Source: Selaginella moellendorffii
Lineage: Eukaryota; Streptophyta; Lycopodiopsida; Selaginellales; Selaginellaceae
DNA length: 64,000 bases
Assembly: GCF_000143415.4 (NCBI RefSeq)
Contig: NW_003314409.1
Coordinates: 62,001-126,000, forward strand
Direction: 5' to 3'
Position 1 is the first letter of the stretch. The number at the start of each line of letters is the position of its first letter. The notes beneath the pieces were generated by a model that had not been told where the DNA came from, searched no databases, and saw only the letters and a list, made by a program, of their open reading frames with translations. Positions 42,927-53,033 of this stretch are shown piece by piece. The position numbers and the translations under genes are program-made.

Positions 42927-44199
42927 CTAAGCTTTTTTTGCTTTCCCCTTGGCTTTGAGCCTCTGCCTCGCTGCTTCAAACTCTTCCTCGGATGGTTCCT
43001 GAGGCATGGCATTCTTCTCTTTCTTCTTGCCGCCATACTTCGCCTCTAGCGCAGAAGTCAGTGAATCCATCCGTTTTTGACGGGACTGTATGGCTGCAAG
43101 TAAGTTTTCAGGGGGGTTCTGCCGTCTCCTACAAAAAATGGCAAAAAGTAAATTTCCACTTAAAAACAGCTGACATACTCGAAGGGATCGGCAGGAGCCG
43201 GCTGCGTTGCAGTCTTCTTGGCCCATTTACGATATGTGTTAGTCGACTTTAACTCCCCTGAAAGAAGGAATCGAGAAAAAGATAAGACTTCAAAGCTCGC
43301 ATAGATAAAAAAGGCTTACCAGAAGCAATTGCTTCATCGATCACCTCCATAAAACGATGCGAGTCAAGCTTGGGCTCTGAGCACATGAGCATCCCAAAGA
43401 CTCTGCATAGAATCACATCTGAGTACGTGCACATACAATCTAGAGATCTTTTCACGTACAGGTTCATGTTGCCTTTGCATTTTGTGTACAACTCCTTGAG
43501 ATCTTTTTTCTCTGTGTCAGAGCCTCTGTATGCTGCTGCAAACGCCTCGATATCTTCTTCAGTGACAGGCTAATGTATCTTTGATAAGAACCAATCTAGA
43601 GAAATGGCAGAAAACTCCACACACCTTGTAGATCGTCCTAAAGTACTCATAGAGTGATTTGCCACGATCCCCCAATAACTCCTGCAAGAGTAGAAAGATA
43701 AACAAGGAAACGAGAAGAGAGAAAAAAATGGAGAACTTACAGCGTCTTCAACAGATCCAGTTTCGTCGTACACAGCTCTCTTTTCAGGATCACCCAGGAC
43801 GGCAAAAACATTCTGGAGCGACTGAAATTTTTCATTGGCGTCCTACACAGAAAAAACCAGTGAGGAAGAACCTTCTTCTTGAAAGCCAAACCTTGTCTTC
43901 CGGATTCTTGTCCGGATGTAATCGCAGAGCAAGCTTGTGATAAGCCTTCTTGATCTCCGCCTGGGAAGCCGTCCGCTCAACCCCAAGGATCTAACACCAG
44001 CCCATAAAATGCGAAACTAAGCAAAGAACCGATCGCCTACCTCATACAAGCACTGGGGGGAGCTGGCGCCTGCGTCATTCTCCACCGCCTCGCCTCCATC
44101 GCCGCCATCGCCTCCATCGCCTTTGGCAGGAGCTGCCGCGCCCTTGCGCTTTCTCTTCGCCATTTGAGCAAGGGTTGCCCGCCCACCGTCGATCTCCAT
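42927..44199 (-). CDS. DNAJC9-like J-domain co-chaperone, 7 exons, 315 aa
   Basis: Exons: 44199-44041, 43990-43892, 43842-43741, 43681-43625, 43569-43320, 43257-43179 and 43128-42927. They sum to 948 nt and all introns are GT-AG of about 50-62 nt. A Lys-rich N terminus is followed by a J domain ([20 protein letters not shown], with HPD at 78-80) and [11 protein letters not shown]. The DNAJC9-typical region follows: [39 protein letters not shown], a helical segment, and a basic C terminus with [20 protein letters not shown]. Animal DNAJC9 recruits Hsp70 to histones H3-H4; plant members are annotated as dnaJ 6-like. An alternative start is at 44163. The stop of the upstream PPR gene is only 18 bp from the ATG. 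Confidence 0.93.
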
Positions 44200-44217
44200 T
44201 CCATCCTATAGCCACGA

Positions 44218-46839
44218 TTAAACGCATCCCAGCCGCCCGTTTACAAACTCTCCCGCCAAATTCAAATGCCCGCAGCGGTAGAGATGCGAGAGGAGAACGT
44301 ACGGCGAGGATTTGCTTGGATCCACAGCCATGGCGCGCTCCGCCGCTCGCTCGGCAGTGGAGACATCGCCATGGACTTTGCAGCCGCTGAGAAGGGTCGT
44401 CCAAGCGATGGAAGCTCTTGTTCTTGGCAGGAAACTCACCAATCTCTCGGCCTCGTCGATCCATCCCAATCGCCCAAAGAGATCCGCCAGGCAGCCCCAG
44501 TGCTCCACATTGGGTTCCATGCCGTGATCGCCTCTCATCACGAGAAACCACCGCCAGGCTCGCTCGATCTCTCCACTGTGGCTACACGAGAAGAGAACGT
44601 TGGTGAAGGTGATCTCGTCAGGCTCCATTCCTTCCAACACCATCCGCTCGAACAGCCGGAGAGATTCGTCGTAGAAACCATGCTGGCCGGAGACACCGAT
44701 CGCAGCGTTCCATGCCGCAGCGTCGCGCTCTGACAAGTTCTCGAAGACCATCTTCGCCTGGAGCCAAGTTCCACACGCACCGTAGAAGCAAACCAGCCCG
44801 TTTCCCAAAACTCTGGAGCTCGGAAGACCACGCTCGAGGATGTGGGAGTGAATCGTCCAGCCTTCTTTCTTCGCCCCCATTCTCGAGCAGGCGTGCAAGA
44901 GGTTGACGAAAGTGATCTCGTCCGGAGCTACACCCTCCAGTCCCATTCTCGCGTAGAGCTTGAGCGCTTCGTCGGCATAGCCAGCCTGAGCGTAAGCCGC
45001 CACCATTGTAGTCCAAGCCATCACGTCCTTGTAGGAGATTCTCTCGAAGGCTTCTCTCGCCTGGATCATGTCCCCGGACTTCACGTACATGTCGACCACG
45101 GCAGTTCCCACCAGAGTGTCAGCCTCCATCTCGGTGCCGACTATACAGGAACGATGGATCGACTTTGCGGCTTCCAGCGGATCAAGCTCCAGAGTGTTGC
45201 TGCTAGAACATCCGACTATGATGCTCACCATCGTAACTATGTTGGGAGTGATTCCTTCCACTTCCATCTGCTGGAACAGCGACACTGCCTGTCTGATTTC
45301 TTGCTGCTGGATGTAAGCTCCTAGCATTCCTGTCCAAGTGACGAGATTCCTGCTTCTCATCCTCTCAAAAATGGCTCTTGCATCTTCCACCATACCGCAT
45401 TTGCCGAACATGTTGATCAGTCCATTACAGACCACTGTGTCTCGATCGTAGCCACCTGAGACGATAAGCCCGTGAAGACACCGAGCTTCTCTTGTGCTTC
45501 CCAAGTCTGCGCAAGCCGAAAGAACCGTCCCGAAAGTAATCTCGTTCGCTGGTATGCCTTCGAGTTCCATGCGATGGAACAAAGCCAGAGCTTCGCGCGG
45601 GTGTCCACAGAGTCCACAAGCCGCGATGATGCTCGTCCAAGTCACGACGTTCCTCTCCGCGGTGGCCATGCTCTCAAAGACCGTTTTTGCGTCGCTCAAG
45701 CTCCCACACTTCGCGTACGTGTTGATCAAGCTATTTCCCACTGTAAGTTGCTGCTTCTCGAGGATCCCACTCGTTAGCACCAGGCTGTGGATCTCTCTGG
45801 CTTGCTTCAAAGCTCTGGCTTCAGCGCAGGCCCCGAGGATCGTGATGAACGTAACATCATTCGGTGCTACTCCCATTTTCTGGAACACTTCGTATGCATC
45901 GTGAAAGCGATCGAACTGGGCGTACGCTGCGATCATCGAAGTCCATGAGACTATGTTTCTGGAAGTAATCGAATCAAACACCGACCTTGCATCACCCAAG
46001 CTCCCACACCTGGCGTACATGTTGAGGAGCGTGTTCCCGATTGAAACATCCAGCTTCATCCTGCCATCACAAAACCGAGCGTGAATTCTCCTGCCTTGGG
46101 ACAAATCCTCTAGAATGGAGCAAGCACTAAAGACCGACACAAAGCTTACCCGGTCAGGCTTGAATCCTTGTTTCTCCATCTCGTAGAACAAGTCCACCGC
46201 CTCCCTGTAATGCCCGTGCCCGGAAAATGCTGCGATGATACAATTCCATGAGACAACATTCCTGCGATTCATCCCATCGAAGAACCTCTTCGCGTCCACC
46301 AAGCTTCCACAATTGCTGTACATGCTGATCAAGGAATTCGCGAGATTTAGCTCGAGCTCCACCTCTCCCGCGACGATCTGGGCGTGGATCTTCTTTCCAG
46401 TCTCTAGAAACTCGGCACTGGAGCAAGCTCCCAGAGTGTTGATGAAAGTCACGCAATTCGGCCTCACATCCATCGCGTGGAACAGCTCGATCGCCTCTCT
46501 CTCGAGCCTGTGACGAGAATACAGCCCGATGATGATGCTCCAGGAGAAGACATTCTTCTCCGCGATTCCATCGAACGCTGCTCGAGCTTCTGCCAAGCTC
46601 CCACACTTGCCATACATCTGGACGAGCGTATTTCCCAGAAGCGTCTCCGAATCTATCCCTGTTCTTGCGAGCTCGGAATGGATCCGTCTACCTTGCTCTA
46701 GATCGTCGCATTGCCGGAGGAGCCACACACTTGTGTCGCGATTGAGCCGCAACCCGGAAAGATCAATCCGATTGAGGTCCAGCATCTGGAGCGCCTGCCG
46801 CTGCATTGCCGATCCAAGGGATCGACGCATTGGGACCAT
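44218..46839 (-). CDS. PLS-class PPR protein, 873 aa, intronless
   Basis: About 20 P, L and S motifs (repeating GNxLxxMYxKCGSxxxARxxFxxI, W(T/S)xxIxAY and VTFxxxLxACS) run from residue 40 to about 800. An E1 motif follows (SIAWTTLLSGCKVHGDV) and the protein ends soon after SPYVLLSHLYRCG, so E+ and DYW are lacking. An organelle RNA-binding role, probably editing with a trans-acting DYW partner, is inferred. The start at 46839 is the first ATG and lies 77 bp from the start of the divergent PPR gene. Confidence 0.92.
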   Translation of the reverse strand: MVPMRRSLGSAMQRQALQMLDLNRIDLSGLRLNRDTSVWLLRQCDDLEQGRRIHSELARTGIDSETLLGNTLVQMYGKCGSLAEARAAFDGIAEKNVFSWSIIIGLYSRHRLEREAIELFHAMDVRPNCVTFINTLGACSSAEFLETGKKIHAQIVAGEVELELNLANSLISMYSNCGSLVDAKRFFDGMNRRNVVSWNCIIAAFSGHGHYREAVDLFYEMEKQGFKPDRVSFVSVFSACSILEDLSQGRRIHARFCDGRMKLDVSIGNTLLNMYARCGSLGDARSVFDSITSRNIVSWTSMIAAYAQFDRFHDAYEVFQKMGVAPNDVTFITILGACAEARALKQAREIHSLVLTSGILEKQQLTVGNSLINTYAKCGSLSDAKTVFESMATAERNVVTWTSIIAACGLCGHPREALALFHRMELEGIPANEITFGTVLSACADLGSTREARCLHGLIVSGGYDRDTVVCNGLINMFGKCGMVEDARAIFERMRSRNLVTWTGMLGAYIQQQEIRQAVSLFQQMEVEGITPNIVTMVSIIVGCSSSNTLELDPLEAAKSIHRSCIVGTEMEADTLVGTAVVDMYVKSGDMIQAREAFERISYKDVMAWTTMVAAYAQAGYADEALKLYARMGLEGVAPDEITFVNLLHACSRMGAKKEGWTIHSHILERGLPSSRVLGNGLVCFYGACGTWLQAKMVFENLSERDAAAWNAAIGVSGQHGFYDESLRLFERMVLEGMEPDEITFTNVLFSCSHSGEIERAWRWFLVMRGDHGMEPNVEHWGCLADLFGRLGWIDEAERLVSFLPRTRASIAWTTLLSGCKVHGDVSTAERAAERAMAVDPSKSSPYVLLSHLYRCGHLNLAGEFVNGRLGCV

Positions 46840-46916
46840 GGAAAATCCATAGGGAATGAAAGAACCCTAAGAACCATAGAGCAAAGAACCAAGAAGAATG
46901 CTCGCCATGCCTTTGG
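46840..46916. promoter_or_regulatory. 77-bp shared region between two divergent PPR genes
   Basis: The start codons at 46839 (minus) and 46917 (plus) face away from each other. The spacer contains AACCCTAA at 46863-46870, a telo-box typical of plant housekeeping and organelle-biogenesis promoters. No TATA box is seen. Confidence 0.6.
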
Positions 46917-49900
46917 ATGCTTCCTAGGAATCGATGCGCTAGGCGATGGATCAGCACAGAGGCCAGCAGCGATGGCGCGCAGGGCTACCGCTCCCTGGTG
47001 CGCCAATGCGCGAGCGCGAGATGCCTGGTGGCGGCGAAGCGCGTCCATTCCCAGATCGCCAGGGCCGGGGTAGCTCTCGATCGAGGCACATTTCTCGGCA
47101 ATCTCCTCGTCCAAATGTATGGCGCCTGTGGAAGCGTGGCCGGCGCCATGGCCGCCTTCTCGGAGATCTCTCACAAGAACGTCTTCTCCTGGAATATCAT
47201 GCTCGCGGCGTTCGTCCAGAGCAAGGACATACACAGCACGAGGTTTTTCTTCGATACAATGCCGCATCGCAGTGTCGTGTCCTGGAACACGATGATCTCG
47301 GCACTTGCCCATCACGGGGATCTGGAAGAAGCTGGAAATCTCTTCGATTTGATGCCCGATCCAGACACGGTTTCCTGGAACACAATGATCCAAGCATACA
47401 CCAACGCTGGAAAAATTGATCTCGCTATAGCAATGTTTTATGAGATGAACAACAGGGATATAGTCTCCTGGACTGCCTTTCTGTCAGCAAATGCCCAAGG
47501 AGGGGATTTGGAGGAGGTAGCGCGGACCTTTGCTGCGATGCCGGCTTTCACAACCGCTTCTTGGAATGTGATGAGCCTCGCTTTCTCGCAGCACGGGCAT
47601 CTAGAAATCGCGCTCGAGCTCTTCGATCAGATGCCACAGCACGATATCATCTCCTGGACAGGCCTGATCCAATCCCTGGCAAATGATCAAGGCCGCCTGG
47701 ATGACGCGAGAGAGGCCTTCGGGCGAATGCCGGAATGGGACGATTCTTGCTGGAGTGCGATCATCCTGGGATGCATCCACAATGGCGATCTGGATGCCGC
47801 GATGGCACTCTTCGATGTGATGCCGTCCCAGTCGAGTAGCACCATCGCTTGCAATGCAATGATCCGGGCAAGGGCACAGCAAGGCGACGTCAAATCCGCC
47901 AAGAACATCTTTGATCGATTGTCGCAGCACAATCTATTCTCATGGAATTGCCTACTTGCGGGATTCATCCAATGTTGCTGTGATCCTTGGCCGCTCTTTC
48001 ATAAGATGCCCCAGTGGAACATCATCTCGCTCAACACAGTGATTGGCGTTGGAGTGGATCACACATTCTTCGCCCAGATGCCACAAAGAGATCTCGTGAG
48101 TTGGAACTCAACGATCCAAGCGTGCATCGCGAGTGGCAATGTAGAACTCGCGCAGCACACACTTGACAAGATGCCACAGTGGGATATTCTCCCCTGGAAC
48201 GCTATGGTCCAGGCATATACCCAGTGTGGAAACGTGTCAGCCGCGGAGGGAATCTTCCACGCCATGAGGCAACGCAACGTGGTATCTTGGACGTCCATGC
48301 TCCAGGCATATACCCAGGATGATATTCTCGAGGGTGCAAAGCTCTTGCTACACAGGTTCCCACAGTGGTCCACGGTGCCATGGAATCTCTTGATCCAAGC
48401 ATATTCTCGCGCTGGGGATATCCTGGAATCAAGGAGCTCGTTTGACGAGATGCTACAGAGGGACGTGATTTCGTGGTCGGGGCTTGTGGTTGGCTATGGT
48501 GCCGCGGCGAATCTTTCTGATGCGCTGGAATCTTTCGAGAGAATGCCTCAGCACGACCTCTTTGCGTGGAATTCGATGCTCCAAGTCTTCCTCGACAATG
48601 GTCAGCTTGAGCGAGGGATGGAGTTTTTGGATCGAATGCCGGAGGTGGATGTCACTGCGAAGAACGCGGTGATTGCCGCAACTGGAGATCTTGATGCCGC
48701 GAGAGAGTTGTTTGGAAGGATGATCCACAAGAATGTCGTGTCCTGGAACACGATGATCACTGCGTTTGCACAGCACAGCGATTCGAGGAACGCGAGAGCA
48801 GTGTTTGATGAGATGCCCGAGAGGAATGTGGTGTCGTGGAATGCGCTGATCGCGTCCTCTTGCCCCGAAACCCACCTCGTTTTCAATCAAATGCCACAGC
48901 ACAACTCCATGAGCTGGAATATGTTGATCCAGTTCCAGGCCGGCGAGGACCCATCCTCCGCAAAGCTCGTCTTTGGTCAATGTCCGGGAAGAAGCTCCGC
49001 GTCGTGGAATGCCTTGCTTCGAGCATATGCCGCGAGTGGGCATATCCACTCTGCGAGACAAGCGTTTGAAAGGATGCCCTTCTGGGACGCGATCTCCTGG
49101 AATTCCATGATTTCGGCATATGGAAGCAACGAAAAATGCGTTGATGCGAGAAACCTTTTCGATCAAATGCCAGTGAAGGGTGTTTTCTCGTGGAACTCGA
49201 TGATCTCTGCGTATACCCAGAACGGGCATAGCAAAGAAGCTCTGTGCGTGTTCCGGGAAATGGATCTGGAGGGCGTGAGAGCGGAAGAGATCACCTTTGC
49301 CACCGCAGTGGATGCATGCGCAGGGATTCCATCGCTGCGAGATGGGGAGGCAATCCATCGCTGCGCCGCGGATGAGGGCCTCGATTGCGATGTCGTGGTG
49401 GGATCAGCCTTGATAAACATGTACAGCAAGTGTGGTCGACTGGATCGAGCGAGGGGCTTCTTCGAAAAGATGGCGGTGAAGAACACAATCACTTGGAACA
49501 CGCTCATCACAGCCTATGCCCGGAATGCTCCCCCACAGCAAACTTTGCAGATCTTTCAGGAAATGCAGCAACACGGGATCGAGGCCGACGATGTCACAAC
49601 GGTGTGTGTGCTGCTCGCGTACAGCCATGGCGGGCTCGTAGCGGAGGGACTGAGCTGCTTTGTGTTTCTGGTGGCGGAGCATGGCATCCGGGCGACGATG
49701 GAACACTACAAGTGTGTCGCCGATCTCTTGTGTCGAGCGGGGCGAGAGGATGAGGCTCGAGAGCTGATTCGCAGCATGCCGTTTTACCCGGACTCTCTGG
49801 CGTGGATGATCTTGGTGGGATCATGCAAGAGCTCCTGGGAGGTTGGAGGAGCTGCGGCTCGTGCATTTGAGCTGGATCCAAGTGAAGGCTCGCTCTACGT

Positions 49901-49937
49901 CTTGCTCTCTAATCTCTGCAAGAACAGTGTATCTTAA
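46917..49937 (+). CDS. S-type PPR protein, 1006 aa, intronless
   Basis: Nearly the whole protein is short S-type motifs (for example DTVSWNTMIQAYTNAGKIDLA), roughly 26, with several shortened ones around residues 350-390 and 640-690. A more standard P-L-S segment (DAVDACAGIPSLRDGEAIH) precedes an E1 motif (LAWMILVGSCKSSWEVGG). It ends after LYVLLSNLCKN, so it has no DYW domain. Its N terminus is short (about 25 residues before the first motif) and could carry a targeting signal. The first ATG is used. Organelle RNA editing or processing is the expected role. Confidence 0.92.
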   Translation: MLPRNRCARRWISTEASSDGAQGYRSLVRQCASARCLVAAKRVHSQIARAGVALDRGTFLGNLLVQMYGACGSVAGAMAAFSEISHKNVFSWNIMLAAFVQSKDIHSTRFFFDTMPHRSVVSWNTMISALAHHGDLEEAGNLFDLMPDPDTVSWNTMIQAYTNAGKIDLAIAMFYEMNNRDIVSWTAFLSANAQGGDLEEVARTFAAMPAFTTASWNVMSLAFSQHGHLEIALELFDQMPQHDIISWTGLIQSLANDQGRLDDAREAFGRMPEWDDSCWSAIILGCIHNGDLDAAMALFDVMPSQSSSTIACNAMIRARAQQGDVKSAKNIFDRLSQHNLFSWNCLLAGFIQCCCDPWPLFHKMPQWNIISLNTVIGVGVDHTFFAQMPQRDLVSWNSTIQACIASGNVELAQHTLDKMPQWDILPWNAMVQAYTQCGNVSAAEGIFHAMRQRNVVSWTSMLQAYTQDDILEGAKLLLHRFPQWSTVPWNLLIQAYSRAGDILESRSSFDEMLQRDVISWSGLVVGYGAAANLSDALESFERMPQHDLFAWNSMLQVFLDNGQLERGMEFLDRMPEVDVTAKNAVIAATGDLDAARELFGRMIHKNVVSWNTMITAFAQHSDSRNARAVFDEMPERNVVSWNALIASSCPETHLVFNQMPQHNSMSWNMLIQFQAGEDPSSAKLVFGQCPGRSSASWNALLRAYAASGHIHSARQAFERMPFWDAISWNSMISAYGSNEKCVDARNLFDQMPVKGVFSWNSMISAYTQNGHSKEALCVFREMDLEGVRAEEITFATAVDACAGIPSLRDGEAIHRCAADEGLDCDVVVGSALINMYSKCGRLDRARGFFEKMAVKNTITWNTLITAYARNAPPQQTLQIFQEMQQHGIEADDVTTVCVLLAYSHGGLVAEGLSCFVFLVAEHGIRATMEHYKCVADLLCRAGREDEARELIRSMPFYPDSLAWMILVGSCKSSWEVGGAAARAFELDPSEGSLYVLLSNLCKNSVS

Positions 49938-50430
49938 ATTCTAATATCTTCCACAAAAACTCATGAAGTAGCTGTTTCAGCAAATACTTCGTACATCGGT
50001 CGGTCTCATGCTTCTTGGCTTGTACGGTTTCTTACTTGTATCGGTTTTATCGGTTTGACACTGCAGGATTCTGTCTAGAAACTGTAATTCTCGTAGTGCA
50101 AGTAGGAAGCATCGGTGCAGAGGCAAGCACCCAGAGCCCGTGAAACGGCGTTTTTTTATGGTGTTTCTGGCCTCAACGAGACCGATTACCGCAGTTGCCA
50201 TAGCACTTAGCACGACCGTAAGTGATGTGTGGGGCGTCTCCAACGCTGGTGTAGATGAAAGAGTCCCTGCCCGTGTCATTGAGGAGATGTAGACGAGATG
50301 ATTCTGATTGGTGGCGGAGAAGCGATCTCTTTCTGTCCTCGGTGCAGTGATGTAGCTCTTGGCCTGCAACCATGGAAACCAGCCAGGCAACAGCCAACGG
50401 GCATCGAAGAAGCCATCAAGAGCAGCTAAG
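49938..50430. other. Intergenic, no supported gene
   Basis: A long minus-strand frame (49977-50609) has no recognisable domain and overlaps the germin relic, so it is not called. Confidence 0.5.
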
Positions 50431-50880
50431 ACCAACTCAGATGAAACAATATCCGAGCTGGAGCACACTGGAGCAGCACTTCTGGGGCGAGCGTCACTCT
50501 CGCCACACCCTTTCGCCCAGCTTGGCTTTGTGGAGCGCGGACTCATCCCTCCTCTCACACATCCCCAGTTTGTATACGTCTTTTCCACGGAGTGCACGCC
50601 CAACGTCATCGGTGACCACAGACAAATTTGAAATTAGATGGTAATTGAGCACACCGCTGAAGACGAAGGCGTCGATGGTTAATTTGGCTTGCACAAATGG
50701 TAGTCATTGCTAAGAGCAAGATCACAAAGAACAAGGCTGCGGGCAAAAATGGCGAGAAATCTACAAAGAAGAGAAACTCTTGGTGGATCACCATATACCG
50801 CGATTTAACACGTAGATCGTGCTGCCATGATATTTCTTTTTGGATGAAAGTGGTCGTCGCAATTAAACAAGTACATACCA
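50431..50880. pseudogene. Rearranged germin-like pseudogene with an internal inversion
   Basis: On the plus strand at about 50500-50590 the sequence reads HPFAQLGFVERGLIPPLTHP and FVYV, the germin box 1 region. On the minus strand at about 50640-50700 it reads VQAKLTIDAFVFSGVLN, the germin N-terminal region. Further upstream on the minus strand is a signal-peptide-like LPAALFFVILLLAM and the 5'-flank motif GATGAAAGTGGTCG, here at 50844. The two halves are in opposite orientation, so an inversion split the gene. Confidence 0.75.
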
Positions 50881-50969
50881 TATCAATTTTGGTTTTGGAT
50901 TATCACATTCTAGTGATAACGTGAGCTTTGTGCATATAATATTGTACCAGGACTTGCCAGATGTTTTAG

Positions 50970-51554
50970 AATTTCCTGCTTACCTCAAGGGAAAGCCGGC
51001 TGGAGGAGGCACAGAAAGCCTATGCTGGACGAAAACAGCTTTTACAATGCTTGCCCCATGGCAAGAAGCCAACATTCAAGAGGCCACAATACTATTATGT
51101 TGGCAGGGAATTTGTTTTTTCCTTTCGTTGTTTCGCTTGTCTAATTGTTTTGTATCTTCAGGAATTCTCCACTGGATATGATTCCACATGCAATCAACTG
51201 GAAAGGACTTCCAGCGCCGCTATCCTTCTCGTCCCAGTCCTCATTCTTTTTCTCCATCTCCCGTCCCTCGCCACCCATGTCTGCCCCATGAGTTTGATGA
51301 TGGTCCTCCATCTGAGGAGGTAATATTTAATTTCTCTGTATTTTTGTGATTAGTGTATGTCTTTTTCGTTTCTGCAAACATTAGCTTCTTCGGCACGAAT
51401 GCTACAGCTTAGCTTGTTGAGAAATGTACAGCCCGAATATTATACTAGCTATCATAAAAAAAGCATTTTGATCACTGTCTCGGCCGGTCGCCAAAACGCT
51501 TCAGGATGCCCGGAAAGATCTCGCAGCGCTGGACATGGAAATCGCGGAGCTATG
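50970..51554 (+). other. Possible unidentified multi-exon gene or gene fragment
   Basis: Three coding-like pieces: about 50984-51110 (SRESRLEEAQKAYAGRKQLL, PHGKKPTFKRPQYYYVG), 51189-51320 (MQSTGKDFQRRYPSRP, PHEFDDGPPSEE, then GTAATATTT) and about 51484-51554 (RPVAKTLQDARKDLAALDME, ending with a stop). Splice-like borders separate them, but I could not join them with certainty. The coiled-coil-like ends suggest a real gene; I do not recognise it. Confidence 0.3.
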
Positions 51555-51692
51555 AGAGGTGACGGGTGACTTTAGCAGCGAGGCATACGATTCGATTTCT
51601 TTGTTCTTGGTCATAAGCTACATTAGCCGTAGGCGAAAGAGGTTATAAGAAAAAGTTAAAAAGATTTAGAATTAACCAAAATTGCTGGGGAG

Positions 51693-52808
51693 TCAAGCAC
51701 GTCCTTCACAGGGATCGTCCTCGGGCAGAGACCTGTCCGACTGAGTGTAGAGTGTGGAACGCACGGTTTCCTCTACAGTCCGGTAGGCTGAGGAGCCACA
51801 GATGTTAAAACGAGCCATGAAAGACCGACATAAGAGCATTACCAGACACGACGAACTTGTGCACGACATTTCCAATCGCTTGAATCTCCTTGTGGTGTGC
51901 AGTCACGAAATTGTTCTGTCGCACACACCATCACACAGCAGTGTCAGACAAAGCGCGGCTTGAAAGCTTTGTTTTCCTTCCTCTCTGGTTTTCTTTTTCT
52001 AATCTTTGTCGCACGCACGCACGCACTAACCATGTCGTTCCTGCTGGCATCAACAATTCGGTCCAATCGAGCTTGGTGCTTGACAAGGAAGTGGCGCACG
52101 TAGTTGAAGTACAGATACCTTACGCCCTGCCAAAACCATTTCGACATGAGATCACGCAGGGAAGGGCACGAAAACTGCGAACACCAGAGCTTACATAGTT
52201 GTTTGGTAGCTGGAGCCACATCAGGAATGCGAGCTTTGCATGATGGTAGAAGGGAAACCTGGAAAGAATCGAGAACTCGTAAATATCCAGAGAAAAAAAA
52301 AAGTACCATGATATCAGCTTGTCTGTAAACTTCTCCACGAGATTGAAGCACGCGTACACTGCGAGTCAGAACAAAGATTTAAATCATGCCAGAGCAAGAC
52401 GATATAGACTTCCTTTCCTTTTTTATTTCGCTCACGATTCATACCTGACCAGTAAACAAGCCATTGCTCTTGATCCTCTTGACACTTCTTCTCGAGCGCT
52501 TTGAAGCTCAGGTAGAAAGGAAATCCAAGCCCAAACGCGACACTGCCACAAAGAAAGTAGAAAAAGTGAGAAGAAAAAAGAAGGCCCACTACACCTGGCA
52601 GCTCGGACGAAAATGCTGGACGATCCAGGCGAGCAAAGCAAGCGCATCCCTAGCTGGAGCAAGAAACCGAGACAAAGATTCTAGGTCATTCACGGCGATC
52701 GATGATCATCATCCAAGAACGCGCCAGAAGCTGCGCCGCGATGATGGATCGAGTGCGCAAGCAAAGATTACAGGAGCCTACCTCGCGGCTGATCGCGGAG
52801 CTCGCCAT
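51693..52808 (-). CDS. HVA22K: HVA22K-like (TB2/DP1/REEP family) protein, 8 exons, 187 aa
   Basis: Exons: 52808-52782, 52653-52595, 52542-52445, 52358-52307, 52258-52195, 52126-52031, 51915-51843 and 51787-51693. They sum to 564 nt and all introns are GT-AG. The product has the TB2/DP1 core: GLGFPFYLSFKALE, EQWLVYWSVYACFNLVEKFT, DKLISWFPFYHHAKLAFLMW, LQLP and an R(H)FL..HQAR.D segment. These agree with plant HVA22-like protein k. Members shape endoplasmic-reticulum membranes and affect vesicle traffic; some HVA22 genes respond to ABA. The membrane hairpins are residues about 30-100, and the C terminus is hydrophilic. Length is close to the family's usual size. Confidence 0.92.
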
Positions 52809-53033
52809 TGCCGATCAGCGCCGCCCTAGCCCTTGAAGCCTCTTCCATTCTCCATTCCACCGCCCCGCAGATACAAACCACCAAAAAGAGAAAATGATAA
52901 TTTTTAACCATAGGACATAGTGTCGTTAACTTCGGACATACATTTATTTCTAGCTAACAAAAATCGCTCTAACGACATTGCATGGGACGATTTCTTACTT
53001 GAAAGAAACACTCCACCAGCTCGCTTTCTCCTC

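Noticed and set aside
49977-50609. A 210-residue minus-strand frame
   Set aside because: No recognisable domain, overlaps germin-like sequence read from the other strand, and does not start with a convincing ATG context.
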